Source of the DNA: Anisakis pegreffii
Lineage: Eukaryota; Nematoda; Chromadorea; Rhabditida; Anisakidae
Length of the DNA: 64,000 bases
Reading direction: 5' to 3'
Assembly (NCBI GenBank): GCA_035041965.1
Contig: JAPYMA010000149.1
Span: 62,001 to 126,000, forward strand
The notes under the pieces were generated by a model. The model ran no database searches, was not told the origin of the DNA, and worked only from the letters and a program-made list of their open reading frames with translations. Below, piece after piece: positions 26,464-41,282 of the stretch (its first letter is position 1; every line of letters begins with the position of its first letter). A program made the position numbers and the translations under genes.

Positions 26464-26481
26464 ATATATATATATATATAT
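26464..26481. repeat. (AT)9 microsatellite
   Basis: Nine uninterrupted AT units. Nearby are five GAAC units (26597-26616) and about six GAT units (26755-26774), so this kilobase is a cluster of simple repeats. Confidence 0.9.
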
Positions 26482-27945
26482 GAATGGATGAAAATTATTT
26501 CGCAGAATGTTGACTAATCTTAGGCGTCGTGAGTCAAGTCGAGTTGAATGCTGAATAAAATTGAAAAATGCAATAATGAATGGAGAAAAAACTAGAGAAC
26601 GAACGAACGAACGAACGAGCACAGAGGAAGGGATATGATTGATACGGAGGACAGCCATAAGAACAACGACAACACTAAGAAACGCTATTGAGACGAAGAA
26701 ATGTTGGTGGTGTAATCGTCATTAACATCACTGAAAATTGACATTGGTGTTGGCGATGATGATGATGATGATGCAGCAGAGTGCTATTCGAAATTGATTT
26801 GACGATTTATATAAAATCAAATGGAACAGTATTCGTTGCCGTTCGTTGTTTGTTTGCTTGTCGTCGTTATCGTCGTTGACTAATACAAAAGCAACACCTC
26901 TTCGCAGAGTGCCGTCAATGATGGCGCTACGATCGTGGCTGTTGAGGATGCAGATCTTGATTGAGTTCGTTGTGGTGGCGGCGTTCTGTTCATTTCACTC
27001 ACATACTACCATCACTCCTGATTATACACATATGTGTATTGTGCATAATCTAGTGAACGAATCAACGAACAATAAGAAGCAACAAATATTATAAACTAAC
27101 TGCTAACTAACAACAACTCAACAGCAGCATTCAGCACACATTTCTTCTCAAATAACCCTCATTCATTCTTCTCATATACAAACAATAAGCACCACTAACC
27201 AACCAAGCCTATCATCAGCACCTAACAGGACGAACACGAATGGCAGAGCATTGCATGGCAGCAGGCATCAATCCATTCTCATCCTATTCAAAAACGATGC
27301 TAAGTTACTTGATTGGAGTTCGTAAAGTTACATTCCATCCCATAGTCATATATGTCTCTCACTAAAACATAGCTGCCGCAAATAAGATGGCACAATAACT
27401 ACGACCACAACATCAACAATCCAACTAATCGAATCGAATTTCATTGAAGAGTCCACAAATCAGCACCACTAAGCGCTCAATTCGCATACCGTCAATCGGC
27501 AACGGCACCACATCACCATCACTGTCACAATGACCGAAATCGCCATCTGTCAAACTCGCTGGCTGCTAATTCAAATATTCGTTTCATTTATGAACACGTA
27601 CCATCGACAAGCAATGCATGTAATCAGTAATGTAATGAACATGCTGAGAGCTATAAATCGAATGAACTTGACTCAATCCGTCACTGTCCACTTCTCATTC
27701 AACACCGCCGTCAATCAGACGTGATGGCATGAAATCGTATTGCCTATAAACGAAACACTTCAGTTGATGTTGTTTCCAGCCCTACATCTCATCTCATCTC
27801 ATCTTATCGGCGTCAACGAGCTATGCTCATATTAGCAGTTATTTGTTGGTTGTGAGGTTAGTAGTTGGTTGTTTCATCTTATTTGTGCTATTGCCGGTCG
27901 GTTGTATCGGTTCGTAATCGTTATTGGGCATGGCACGCAATAAGT

Positions 27946-27960
27946 AGCAGCAGCAGCAGC
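27946..27960. repeat. (AGC)5 microsatellite
   Basis: Five pure AGC units in a non-coding context, followed by further isolated AGC triplets. Confidence 0.85.
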
Positions 27961-29500
27961 ATCAAGCAGCAATACATTCAAGCATCATTATACATACATT
28001 CATGGTGCATGTTCATCTTACATCACCCATCTCCTCAATAATCCCTCCGTTCATCGAATGCAATCCAGTCGTTGAATTCATTCCCGATTCCTCATTCCAA
28101 ACAACAATAAGCACTTTAGCTTAAGCTTAACAACTCCTTCCTTCCTAGTTACTTCTTGCCACTTCAATACTATCCTTATTTATACTGCTTCTTGCCTTCA
28201 TCATACACGTTTCATCCATTCAAACGTCCGCAATCAACAAATATCTGTCTCTCTCCAATGCGTCCTCATCTGCTAAAATTCAGCCAAAACATCTCCATCA
28301 TATGCCAACGATATCGTCACCATTGCTATCCATTCTATCCTACTACTTTATCCAGCAGTCACACATCCACTATCGAACTATGTTTAGAAGACGACTGAAT
28401 CTAGCATTATCAAAAATATCAACTACTATTTCACTGTGGTGGTCTTTGAGATGAGAACGATATGCTGGCAATGTGCGTATGAATGATCAAATTGATGGTT
28501 TATAAGAATGGGCGAGAAACGAATGAGAAATCGACAATCACTAGGTGATCGCTTGCGATGGCGCTCAGACTTTTAGTTAATGCAAACTGCAACTGAAACG
28601 AGAACGATGGAAGGGGTATTCGGAGACTGCAATTGATAAAAAACAATGAAGTAGCACAGCTTCATGGGAGTGAAACATTCTGAAAGATACTCCGAATATG
28701 CTCAACAAAACTTCATAAGCAACCAAATATCCAGAGTTTTTCGAAGCAAAAAACTCGGTTGCAAGATTCAGTGACACATTCAATGATTCTGAACCGTTTT
28801 CAGTGAACTTTTTTAAATGCCGTCAAATCTGGCTGCGATTCTCCATTTACAAAGGAAAATGTGTCGGACAAGTTGCAATAAAATGCGACAAAACAACGCG
28901 ATATTACCTGAGAATGCATAAACGAATACGAAAGACTTCACAAACAACTGCTATAAACCTATTTTGAATTGTCAATGCGATTGTGAAGTGTTTAAAAATC
29001 GCGTAGTTACAGAAAATCCCCTAGGTTACAGAAAATTGAGGAGGCCATCACATGGTCTTAGAAATGCAAGAAAATCAAGAATGCTCGAGCACTTAGTAAC
29101 GCTAAAAAGCCAAAAGCACTAACTACCTTATTAAAATGTCAAACAAGCTGCTATCTATGCATGTCACGTTACTAGAATAAGATCAACTAGTACTCGTCAT
29201 ATAAGAAGCGAACGAATGACGCATCGATGACAAATATGGTTGCAGCGTCAATAAGATGCACACAACGGCCGTCCTCATAAACAGATGCACATTTAAATGC
29301 ATGACATTAAATCTTTCAAGGAGTTAAGAAAACGATAGGACATTTGTTGATAAAATAGTAGCAGTAGCAGCAGTGCAGCAAACGCCAACGGATGCATGAA
29401 TGTGGTTGTCATCCATCGTACGTCTCTATGTGAATTGAATAGATATGTATATGTAGTGTTGTGCATATGAGGAGTGTAAATGTGCATTTGCGAATATAAG

Positions 29501-29536
29501 ATGAATGGATGAATGAATGAATGAATGGATGGATAG
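29501..29536. repeat. GAAT/GGAT tetranucleotide repeat
   Basis: Alternating ATGA and ATGG units, nearly perfect over about 36 nt. Isolated GAATGAATG blocks recur throughout the 20-48 kb interval. Confidence 0.85.
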
Positions 29537-31351
29537 AAACGAAGAACCACGAGAACTGAGTCAGTCAAGTTGAGCCGTGCAAGCAACTGAAAGATTATTC
29601 GAAATGAACAAAACCGTCACCACCAAACGTTTCATATTCGTGCAAATAGCATTCAGTGTGCTCTAATCAAACATTCTCCTCAATCCATATGTGCCAATAT
29701 ATGCCTCCTCCTAGCCATCACAATCACCACCATTATTTCGTGTCGTTGTCACATGCGCACTAACAAACTTCAGCTCTTGATATGGAACGCCGCCGCACGT
29801 AACATTCATGTTTGACTGAAATTACGAATGAACACCATTCATTCAACAACCACTCAGTACGAAATCTGCATGCGGCAGCCAATAGAATATCACATCAAAA
29901 ACAATTTTTGAATGTTTGAAGAGTGAAACATCGAAGAAAAAGAATAGTCGGGCGAAGTGGGTGGGAGTCCGCTTGTGACGTTTGTTTGGTTGTTCGGTTT
30001 TGTTTTAGTCTGATGCTGCGTCACTTCTGTAGACGACCTCTACATTTTACGTGATGACTGTTCATTAATTAGCAAACCATACCAAACATTTGTATCGGAA
30101 TTACGGCAAATCTGATGGTGCTTGATAACGGTTAGCTAAATCGTTCACTATTCATCTTTTACGGCGAATCGCGTCGAATGACGATTGAACGCCGCTACTA
30201 ATAGTTAATAAAATCAGACGCCTTTTAAGATCGGATAGCACAGAGCTGTCCGTTTGAAGACGGCGTTTCGCATGTTCACAAAAACTAATATGTGGCATTC
30301 ATATTCGAATGATAATACTGATGGCCAGATGTATAACTCAAAATATACAAGTAATCAAAATTCGACAGATCAACTGGATGCAGACGGAAATAATTTACTG
30401 TTGAGTGAATGAAGTTTTATTAAGACAGTGCATGAAAATTGTGAATAAGTGAGAAATATGAGAATGAACGAAAAGACACCATTGAAATGGATAGACACAA
30501 ACAACGCTCATTCGGAAGTGCGGAGCATTAGTGGAATGACAATCGGAAATATTGAACGACAATGTTAGCCGTTTCAAGTATAAAAGTTGAAGCAGTGACA
30601 GATTAGACGTATGCAACACAAACAAATACCATTATTCTTGAGTAGGTTGGGATGAATACAAGATTCGATGGAGAAACTTCGTGAAGTTCGCTTTATGAGT
30701 ACACACAGGAGGAACCAATTTTGTTATCGCTGCTATTTCGAATTCGCTTTATTACCGAATGTAAAATATCAACAAATTGCCTTTGCGACAGTGCAGCGGA
30801 AGGAAGTGAACATTCAAATAACACCATGTCAAAAGTGAAACGGAACTATTTAAAAGGTAAATCAACAAACTAATCAGCCGAATGACTTATCCAATACGAA
30901 AAACGATGGAAGAATTAAACCCTAACGGAAAAAGGTACCTTACGAAATCAGGGAACGTAGATGAGAAACAAGGGATAGATAATTAATAAACGTATAATAA
31001 TTGAAGTAATGGAAGCAAGTGAATGTCTGGTGTATGCATTACTTGGAAATAACAATAACACATCATGAAATGAACTGAATCACCATCATCAAACAGCACC
31101 GTACCACAAACACAGCACACAACTTAATGCAAACAACACCTCAGCATGTCATATTTCTTCGACAATCAATCACTGAACATATCTCGACAACATCAGCAGC
31201 GCACTGCATTCGTCTTCGTCTCAGTAATTCACTCAATTATTCATTAAGTGTTGTATTATGAAGAAGGAATGAATCAATCGCTTTTATGCGGATTTGCAAT
31301 GAGAGTGATTCGTCGTCGTTCGTGTGCTCTTTAGGTTGTCATCTTTCTCAA

Positions 31352-31366
31352 ACACACACACACACA
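31352..31366. repeat. CA dinucleotide microsatellite
   Basis: Seven AC/CA units in a run with no coding context. Confidence 0.85.
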
Positions 31367-34300
31367 TCACATCATCCAGTGATCACTTCGTTGATCGTTT
31401 GTTTGTCGTGTTTCACTTTAATATCCCATAATTGTATTCGAAAGATACGGCTAGTTCACTCTGATCATAACATATACCAGCGTCGTCACCACATCTGGCG
31501 ATGAAGATAGGATGACGCTTGCTCATGTTAATGGTAATTTGCTGCTGATGGTGCCTGCCGCTGTTGTTCATCTACATGTAACTAATAATTAAAGCCAACT
31601 AAACAGCTACGGTCAACAACTCATAGAGCAAATATATCAGATCACAACACCGCAAAACATCTGGTTCCAGGCGATGCAATACGTAAGACATGTCCAATAG
31701 GCAGTTCATGCGGCCACCATCGGCGATTCAGCCCGAATGCACGAATTGATGCAAATCTAATAGTGGTCGATGATGAGCATTTACTGCTTTAACGTCCGTT
31801 CACGATGATGAAACAACGACGTTTCAGTAGCGTGAGCAGTGAATGAAAAACTGCGTATGTGACGAAGAGAAAAAATATCGATAGTATTCTCCTGAAGACA
31901 TGATAATACACTGCTACGTATACACAAACTTGTTGATGTTGCTGTGTTATATAACGTAGATAGAATGGCTTTATGAATGGCGGTGAATGAAATCACAGAT
32001 AAAGTTGAGGAATAAAGGCAAGAGAGGCCAAGCACACTCAACCAAAAGTGTTTCTTATTCGTAATCTGATCGTATCGCTACCACCGATATGTTGGCTGCA
32101 GATTTAACGCTGTGATGCGCAGCAAGCTGCTAATGAAGATGAAAGGATTGATTGCTAGATGAATGAATGACAGAATTTGAAGATATGTGAACGAAGTTAG
32201 TGGTGTTCGTCCAACTAGTATTGCTTTTTTTTCATTCGTTATCGTTCATTGTCGAGTCTCAAGTATCGGTCGGCGGCGATAGTAATGAACAGACTCGTGT
32301 TTTGTTGTCGACTGAGTTCTAGAGTGAGGATATGACATGACGACGGCGCGGTATGGTGTGGCGTGGCGGTGGAGATGATGATGGTGACTAGTTGTTTTCG
32401 AGATACGTAACTTTTAGGATGAACAATCGAACGAATGAGTGGATGAACGAGCAAATAGAACAATAACACAGAGGCATAACCAAAATTAAGCAGCAGCAAG
32501 ATCACACATGCACTACTCACTCAACTGCTATAATAGAATTACCAATTTTATTGACATCGCTCAGCCAGAATGGAATATTGCTGCTGCTGTTGTTTAACGC
32601 AACAGTATCTTCATCCTAATCCTGGTCGTCCTCATCAGCAGAACACATCATAATGTAGTGGCATACAAGCACAACCATTAGCTTCTATAACACCATCACA
32701 ATGCTAATCTAGCAACTAACTAACACTCATTCATTCCTTCCAGCAGCTTACTATCTCAATCGTCAAACACAACATATTTGCTCTTGTCCTGTCCTGTTTT
32801 GCTTTTCGCCATTATTTTCGTTTTAATGTCGAAGAGAACCAATGATACTAATAGTGTATAATAAGTGAACGTGATATGTGGCCAAAATATGGAATGGTGA
32901 TGGCATATGCAACATCCATCAAATACGCGAGAAGCCTACATCTGGAGCACAAACACATCACTACACCACCATTCGTGAATACTCGAATGAAACGCTACTC
33001 CAGATCTCGTCATTTTCATCGTAAACCGAACTGGCAGTGATGACATTACATCGCGACATTACGGACAAGATGCCAACAGTTCTTCCACATGTCAACGCTA
33101 ACTGAAATGTCGTTGATAATGCCATCATACTGCCATTGTAATCGCACAGTGAAATAAGCCCGATTACCAACAAAACAAGCAACCATCAAACTCATGAAAC
33201 GAACCAACAATATCAATCGACCAACAAAACTGGATACCAATCGTGATAAAACCAAACTGCAGCATGGCATGCGCATTTTCGTTGCACATTTCTGGATGAC
33301 ACTACCAAATGCCTATATGCTCTTGCAACCATCAGTCGACACAAGCACCTATTCTTATCTTACATCTCTTCCGTGCAATGCTCAACTTCAACAGTAACAA
33401 GCAAGCAGTGACTGACTCAACCACTCAGTTAGTCTCATACATGTTATCCATCAAATTTCATTCTTTTGAAATTTGTTCCACTGAAAACTTTGCAATCACT
33501 TCACAAAAACCTTAACTTCGAAATAGCCAACAGCCTCCCGTGCGTTTTCGTACGTCGTCTAATTGATGCCATCTGTTCATGAGCATTAGTTCGCTCTCGC
33601 ATCGCACGTTTCCGCCACTGTTCCATTACAAATGCACCACCAATTTTGTTCGACTCCTCCATTCCTCAGCAGTATGAGCAGCCATCATGTGTGAAGGAGG
33701 CCTTTTCCGTATGTGGAGTTGTGTTCTGCATTGCAACCGCACATCGATCGGTTCTGTGGCCAAGACGCAAGCAATAAATCAGCAGAAATGTGTATTTACA
33801 CAACGAACACTTTCGAAGTATAAGTTCATCAAGTGAAACAGACATTAGTCACTCATTGACAAGAAACGATACGGAAATTTGCTTGATTTAAAATGATGCG
33901 ACGATGTGACAGTTTGAACAGCCAATACTGCATGAATATTGCAGATTTTGTAGTAGCAAGATGAAGTCTGCGAAAGAAATTACAAACAGACAGCCTGGCG
34001 ATTGGCCGAAGACAATCATCACAGTTGTTCTGAGGTGGATAACGATGATTACTTTTTTCCAATTTATGATCCCACTGGTAGCTGACTTTGGGATGCTGAT
34101 TTCAAACACACCTGAACATTCGGTGTATCGACTGAACTGTCTAAAGTAGGAGGCACAAAACCGAAGCTGCTTCAGTGTTCTCAGCGTGAACTCGAAATTA
34201 AAAGCAGCGGCACAACGCATTCAAAACAAGTGATCCTAGGTCACCAACAAAAACTTGCCAATCTCGTAGAACGCTATCACTGCTTCTACTATCACCGCTA

Positions 34301-37300
34301 GTGTTATTGCTTCTGCTGCTAATATCGCAAACAGTCCCGTGAAATCCATACAAAACGCCACACTTCAAAACCGAAATTAAAACGTATTTAAGTGTACGCT
34401 AGTCTCGAACAACGACCACGAGTCAAATGCAAACGTACGTCGCAAATTGGAAGGAATGCATCGCGGTTGGATTGCTGAACGTGTTGCAGTATGCTCATAA
34501 AGTAAATAAGAAGACACAGAAGTGGTAGTATTACCAATAGGTGAACACAGCAGTGATAAAACGGATGAGGATAAGAACACCTCTGCTCGCTAGTACACGA
34601 TGGAGATTTGAACGGACGCAAACAAAAATCCGGATTTAGAAACTGAATCACTCACTGTATCGCGTCACGTTGACGATTTTGATTTTAGCTTGTATTTCTA
34701 TCGATCATCAAACATCGTAATAACAGATAAAGCAAATTGCTTGCATATCGGCCATTCATACAGTTAACACGATACACGTATATACTTCATACATCATCAT
34801 AGCTCAATCAAGCGCCAGCAATTTCGAGAAATATCTCTTTAATTGATTTTTCGAAGTGAAGTGATTCAAACAGATCGGATGATGGAACGGCGATTGGTAA
34901 TTAATCAAGAGCAAAGGAGCAGTGTAACGAAAACAGATTCAAATCTGTAACAATTCGCTGAAGTTAATTCATAGCGAAGAACAAAGAGTGGTTAAATAAG
35001 AGCGCACAATCATGACTTCAAGTACAACTTAACTTTGATCGTTACTCTTCTAAGCTTTTGAAAATTTCCAGCGGTATGCATCCAGATTTAGCTGGCTTTT
35101 TTGAGCGATAAGGAATGACAATGAAAACTCGTGACATTATCACTTGACGAGAATCAGTTCAATTTTCAATCAGATGAAACAGATTTCAAGCAGAACTAAT
35201 ATAAATTCATATGGGAATGAACAAGGGCATGTGTCATTCACTGTGGATTTTATGTGCAATGAAAGAAACGCAACAAAATTTTTACGAGAATTGCATCATT
35301 ATGAGGACATTTTGATGAATTCTTCAAAATGTTGCAAAAGCAATATACCTTCCAACAAAAACACGATGTGTAAATATCAGCACCGTGATCCAGCAGAAAT
35401 GCATTCAATATTCACTAATCTACGACGAAACAAGAAAGCGAACCTATAAAAATAATGTGCCGAAGCAATAGCAAATCAAACGTCTTCCCTAACAATCCAG
35501 ATCTATTTTTAGGTGGTCAAATTTGAGAGCAAATCAAGGGAAAGGGTACGCGGAATATGTTCAGAAGAAAAAGCTGCATGACTTTCAAAGACAATCAGTG
35601 TCAATCGATCAATAAATATTCACTGTGTCGATCAACCACTGAAACGACCGATCGTTTATCTCACTTGCTAAAAGACGAACAATTTTTCTCGTTTATTCAA
35701 AAGGAACTAACCGAATACTTTAGTGGATGACGGCGGATAATAACGAGATAATACTTTTGAATAAAAACGATCAGATTTACGCACAAGCGAACAAACTCAA
35801 TTGCAAATAACACAACCGAATACAAGCGAACACAACATCTTCGTTCGATCACTCCCAGTGCAAAACTTACAAACACAACGTCGTCATCTAGCAGAAAAGC
35901 GTCGATCGCTGTTCACTTGAACGAATTACAATCGAAGATAATAGATTGCCATTTGGAGTGACTTTCAGAGGAGAAATAAAGAGGGAAACGATGAATAATC
36001 GTGAAAAGATTTGAGCGAGCCAAACAACCTCTCAAGAGGCAGAAAAGATGAAGAGGAAGCAATCAATGAGTAATAAGTATAAATAAACTAACAAGAATGC
36101 CGAGCATTGTTCACTGGTATGAGATGGCGTGCCGTTTACATGAGTGATGTACACAAACACTGTGATGATAATGCTGCTGCGTTTGGTATTGAGATGTGAT
36201 GTGACGTCGCGGTATTAGGTATAATAGGATGTTGCTTGATTTGATGATGATGATGATTATTATAACATTCATTTTATTGCTGTCCATCTTTAAAATGAGT
36301 GCACATGCACGTGCAGATGTAGTTAGATTTATGCGTATGGCAGAGCAGGCACTGCGTACACAAACGATTTATTGCACAGTTGTGTGAATAATGAACGATG
36401 ACGATCTCTTATGAACTGATTTCATTTTCTTGAAAGTGTTTTCGACGTATAATGTTGCATTTACAGAAAAGATGAACGTGCTCATCTCGAAGATCATTTT
36501 AAAAATATTACTCGTTAGTGCAGTCGCAAACACACGGCTTTCAATGAACAGTTTCTAGTTTTCTGGGCACGGCTTCTATTTCGAGCATTCAGTATTTGGC
36601 CATAAACTTACACTCGCAGTAAGCGATAAAAATATGTCCATTTGAACAGCAAATGAGAGTTGCCAGTCAAACGGCTAAGCTGTTTGGATGTCAGACTGAA
36701 AAAACCATGAAAGTTTATGCAACCGTCGAATGATCCTCGAACGTAACGAGAACCACAAAAGCAGGTTGGTTCAACAGAGCTATAGGTAATGGAGAACAGA
36801 GGTAACAATCTTTTGCCTCAAAGTGAACATCAAATTTATTCGCCAATTAATCTTGTTGCGTTTAAAGCAAATGAACATAGATATATGCCACAACAGTTAT
36901 TGAAATGAAGCATAAAGCAACACTGAAACGACGACATCAGATGGTAAAAAGTAAACGACGAAATCGGTGTAATGTTACTGAGTGAAAGCAGTCTTCCCTA
37001 TACGATCAGCCATGATCAAGTTGACGTATCAGGCTACACTCAAACAATTCTTTTGATGAATATCTCATGGCACCACTCACTAGACAAGGCTGTGCAGCTC
37101 GGAAATATGAAAGCAGAGAACAGAATTAACGGATTGATTTGAATATCACTCGTTATGATTGAAAAGAAACGGAGATTTCGAAGACGATATCACATTTGGA
37201 AAAGAGCGAACGTCCGTCAATCTCTTCACCAGTCAAAACACTGAATAAACACCTCCGGATGAATCGCTTCTAAGCACGAATAGTCAACGCACAAAACAAC

Positions 37301-40300
37301 GAATCAGCAACAATCTTCTCGCAATTAACGTAGCATATCCAACACAAAACTAATTGATATACACATCACATACACATAAATGCAGAAAAACGCAAGCATC
37401 CAAACGAGAACCGAACAGACCGGCGTTCGTTAGTTTAGAGTGTTAGCAATGAGCCAAAATTAAAGTAGATCTCAGCAAAATAAAGTCATTTCCTCAAACA
37501 CCTTACACAATGTCATTTGATTTGCTAGACTTCGAACTAATGTAAATACATGACGAATGATTTGCGTGACACCGTTCCCGATGCGATAATATCGCTGAAT
37601 GGTATATAACGTAATAATCTGCAGTTCTCAATTAAAATCAGTAGAATTTTTAGCAAACACGTTGCAAGTACACTCATGACCATTTTTTGAGAACTGCTAT
37701 TGGTGTTGCGCTTATTGATACTTACTTCTTGCATCTTGAACGAGAATAGAAGGATGCTTTGAATGGTGTAAAAATTTGAACGGAAGGTGTGAAGTTATTG
37801 AACGCGTTCATTGCTGTGGCATCATCATCATTATCAGTCAACGAACTGTTACAATCAAATCGCTTCACAACAAATCAACCAACTAATTAATCGCGAAACA
37901 TTCGGAAATTAATCTTTCAAAAAAGTCTGCTTGGTGCTTGGCACTTTCTTCTGCTTTCACAGTTGATTTAGAGACTTTTGATAGATACAAATTTCATTCA
38001 ACATTCCTCAACAATCGGCCATTACAATTGCTAGGATAATTTAATGGAAAAGAAAAATTCTACAGATTCAAACGGGCAAAAAAGAGATAAAGACTGAATA
38101 GATATAATATATGTCAGTTGATGAGTTTCATACGAAAACAATCAACGCATTATCCGCTCACACTCCACTACCTGACGGCAAATTTTCGTATTTCCTTAAG
38201 AATATACGAAAGATCTGAACTGAAAAGAACGAACAACAATAAACAATTCTGCACTCAGATAAGTCGTTATGGAAGAAAGAACAATGCAATTCTGAAATAT
38301 AGACTTTTGCTTTGGAAATACACTCATCCATATGTACTGTTCTACTCGAAGCAGTTGAGCGTAAGGAATCACGATGGAATGCACAAGAATTGCATAATTC
38401 TTGGAAGAGTACTTGCTGCGAGGCAAGCATAGGTTTGAACTCTTGCATAATAACAACTTTTGCCTCATTCTGACTAGCCACTGAAAACGGGGAAGATCTG
38501 AGTTAGTAAAGTGGGGAATATAATAATAACATAAACATGAGTGTCGATTTCGTTGTTTCTTATTTGCCCGCTTCACTGACACTACCAACTGGCCAAAAAT
38601 CCGAGATTATCGCAGATAGTTTCACTTATTTTGAAGATGGTTTCAAAAAACTCATGTTGAAATGGCTACGATCGTGATTGGCGATTGAAAAAGTTTGATG
38701 AAGTGAGCACGATGTGAAAATTGAGTGTTCGATTGTGGTTCTGCTGTTGGTGTTGGCCGCTGTGCTTGACGGAGATGAGATGAAAGATATTTTCAGCATG
38801 GAACGATGGATGCAAGAATTCGGATGAAAGTAGATACGAAAACGACCAGATACGGACGGACAGGACAGACGTGTGGGTGCGCTAATCGTAATTCAAACTC
38901 ATAAGATTTTGATTCTTCACTTCTTCAATGCAACTAGTCAGTCATTCAGAAACGAATGCAAAGTTTTCATAGGACACTTTTAATATGCACATATAACGTT
39001 GTTCTCTTGTTGTGTTCATTATATGAAACGACAAAAGAAACTTTTCAAACAATTAACCATACGACAGTGTGTGGAATTCAAGTTATGTGAGCTAATCAAC
39101 CATCATAAAAGCACACATACCACTTTCAGTGCTATAGTACTACGGAGGTGACATGAATTATTTCATGGTATTTCCAATCATTTGAACATTGAATTTTCGA
39201 CATTTTTAACTATCTAGCTCCTCTTGTTCCATGTCAATCGTCATGCTTATAGATAGATAACATCTAATGACGTGAATCGCTCATTACTAAACGTTGCTAT
39301 CATGCCCGGTGACATGTATGCAACTAAGTGATATTTTCATCTTTATATTACACCTGTTATGTCATAAACATTACGACCTAAAGCATCACCACAGTAGACA
39401 TAATCACAAAAGTAAATTTCAGTAGCATAAACATTAGATAGTTTTTATTCAAATGAAGATACGATTATGTAAGAATACAAGCTTCAAAGTTACCTGAATT
39501 AACTGATTATTATATTTTGGACAGATCAGTTAAACCACTACACACTTGGATGGAATAACTCAGGTATGCCAGCACTCAGGCATGCCGGCAAGAGTAGAAG
39601 CTAAAAAGACCTCAAATTGAGTAAGAACCCTTCAGAATGCATTTCATCGATAGCTGTTTCTACATCGACAATGCAACGAAAGGGGAGTACATATGAATTC
39701 TGATTTCATTATGATCAGTGCACTCACATAATGAAATATGAACACATGAACGCAAAGCAAATAGCAGCCGGTATCAATAATTTAGAAAGCCTGCACCACC
39801 TACTTGCGCCATAGCGTTTAACAAGAGCAAAAAATAAGTCAAATAAAATAGACCCGCCAAATGGGAAATAATGGCAAACAATTGAGTAATGAAAATAATA
39901 TTTTAGCAAGCGAAATACCATTTGGAGAGAAATTCAAGATCAAGCGGAACATCATTAGTAGGCTAAAAGGGCACACGAGCAAACATGTAATTTAACAAAA
40001 TGTTTGCAAGCGACAGATCAGAGCAAAAGTCATCTGATGAAGTGGAAGGTTGCAACGAAAAGTTTTAAGTAATAAAAGAAATGAGGAGGGAATTCCATCC
40101 ATGCATGAAAATCGCAATAAACTGGCGACAGCATTGACATCTTCGAGGATATCGTTCGATGGGGAGAGAAAAAAAGAACAGAATCTGAAAAAGTAAAAGC
40201 ATGGATTATGAAAGCGCAGACCAGGGACGAGCCGAATCCAGGTATCACGACAGAATCGTTGAAAACACATCAGCAAACTGTGATCAGTGGCACTCTGGTG

Positions 40301-41212
40301 AAAAACCATATGGAGACATAACAATGGTGCCTTACTTAATTCACTGAAGAAGGCTGAACGTCAAACGATCGCAGTGATGAACAACAGCTCAACCGATCGA
40401 TTTGTTCTTTATCAGAAGCGTTAATCCATCGATGATTTGTAATATAGCACTGCCAAATCGAAAAGGCTCAGATATGATAGGGTACAGCTGAAAAACAGAG
40501 GAGACTGCTTACAATGAGAGGATATATAATAGTTGTCATACTATTCATTTAATAAGCGATAATATGAAGGGATTGATGTTGTTTGGTACAGAGTGGACTG
40601 AATACGTAGAGTAAATAATTATTCGAGATATATGTGTAGTTATATTACATCACTACAAACAAATGATATAGGTGTTGATTTGAATGAACGAACAGTGTTT
40701 GTTCATTGGACAAATGAACGAATAAAATGTTGTTTTATAGTGAAGTGAAGAGGCACGAAGGAAAGTGCTGCTAGTAGATGTGTGTGTTACGTACGTCCGA
40801 TTTATTTAGTCATTTGTGCGTGGATATGTGTGTGGTGTTGCATATGATGGGATTGATGGAGGGATCGGATCATTAGAGGGATTTGGATAAAGGATTCGAT
40901 ATGATCGAGGCTCTCTTTTTGATTTTTACTAATTAATGAAGAAAATGACTGTCAGTAAATGCATTGGTTGAACTGCGGTTATTCTAATGAATATGATACT
41001 GAATAATGCATGAATATGAACGTCAACACGAACCAATAATAAACAACCCTTTAGTCTTAATGGTAATACCTCTGCTACTAAAAGAACATTGAAAGTGGGC
41101 TTCAACTTTAAATATCCAATGCAATTGAAGAAAACGAACGTATCAAGGTTTATGCTCGCTACCAGCATTCAATAGTGATGAAGAGATGATGACACTACAT
41201 CAGTAGTTCTCA

Positions 41213-41282
41213 TAAGAGGGAGGGGTGGAGGGAGAGGATCGAGGGAGCCAGAAGGGTGCAAAGGAGGGAGCAAGCAAGTGAG
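41213..41282 (+). other. G-rich purine tract with G-quadruplex pattern
   Basis: The + strand is almost pure purine over about 70 nt. It contains four G-runs of three or more within 41218-41245, separated by loops of 1-10 nt. This fits a G3+ quadruplex pattern and stands out in AT-rich surroundings. No gene is attached to it. Confidence 0.55.

Noticed and set aside
26305..26658. 117-codon minus frame with a poly-Ala stretch.
   Set aside because: It is the translation of microsatellite DNA (AT and GAAC repeats, CTG-type triplets).
35144..35449. 101-codon plus-strand frame.
   Set aside because: Polar, plausible-looking translation but no domain, splice partner or regulatory context.
41199..41213. 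ATCAGTAGTTCTCA, also present at 17364, resembling a hAT transposon terminal repeat.
   Set aside because: No matching inverted end, target-site duplication or transposase frame near either copy.
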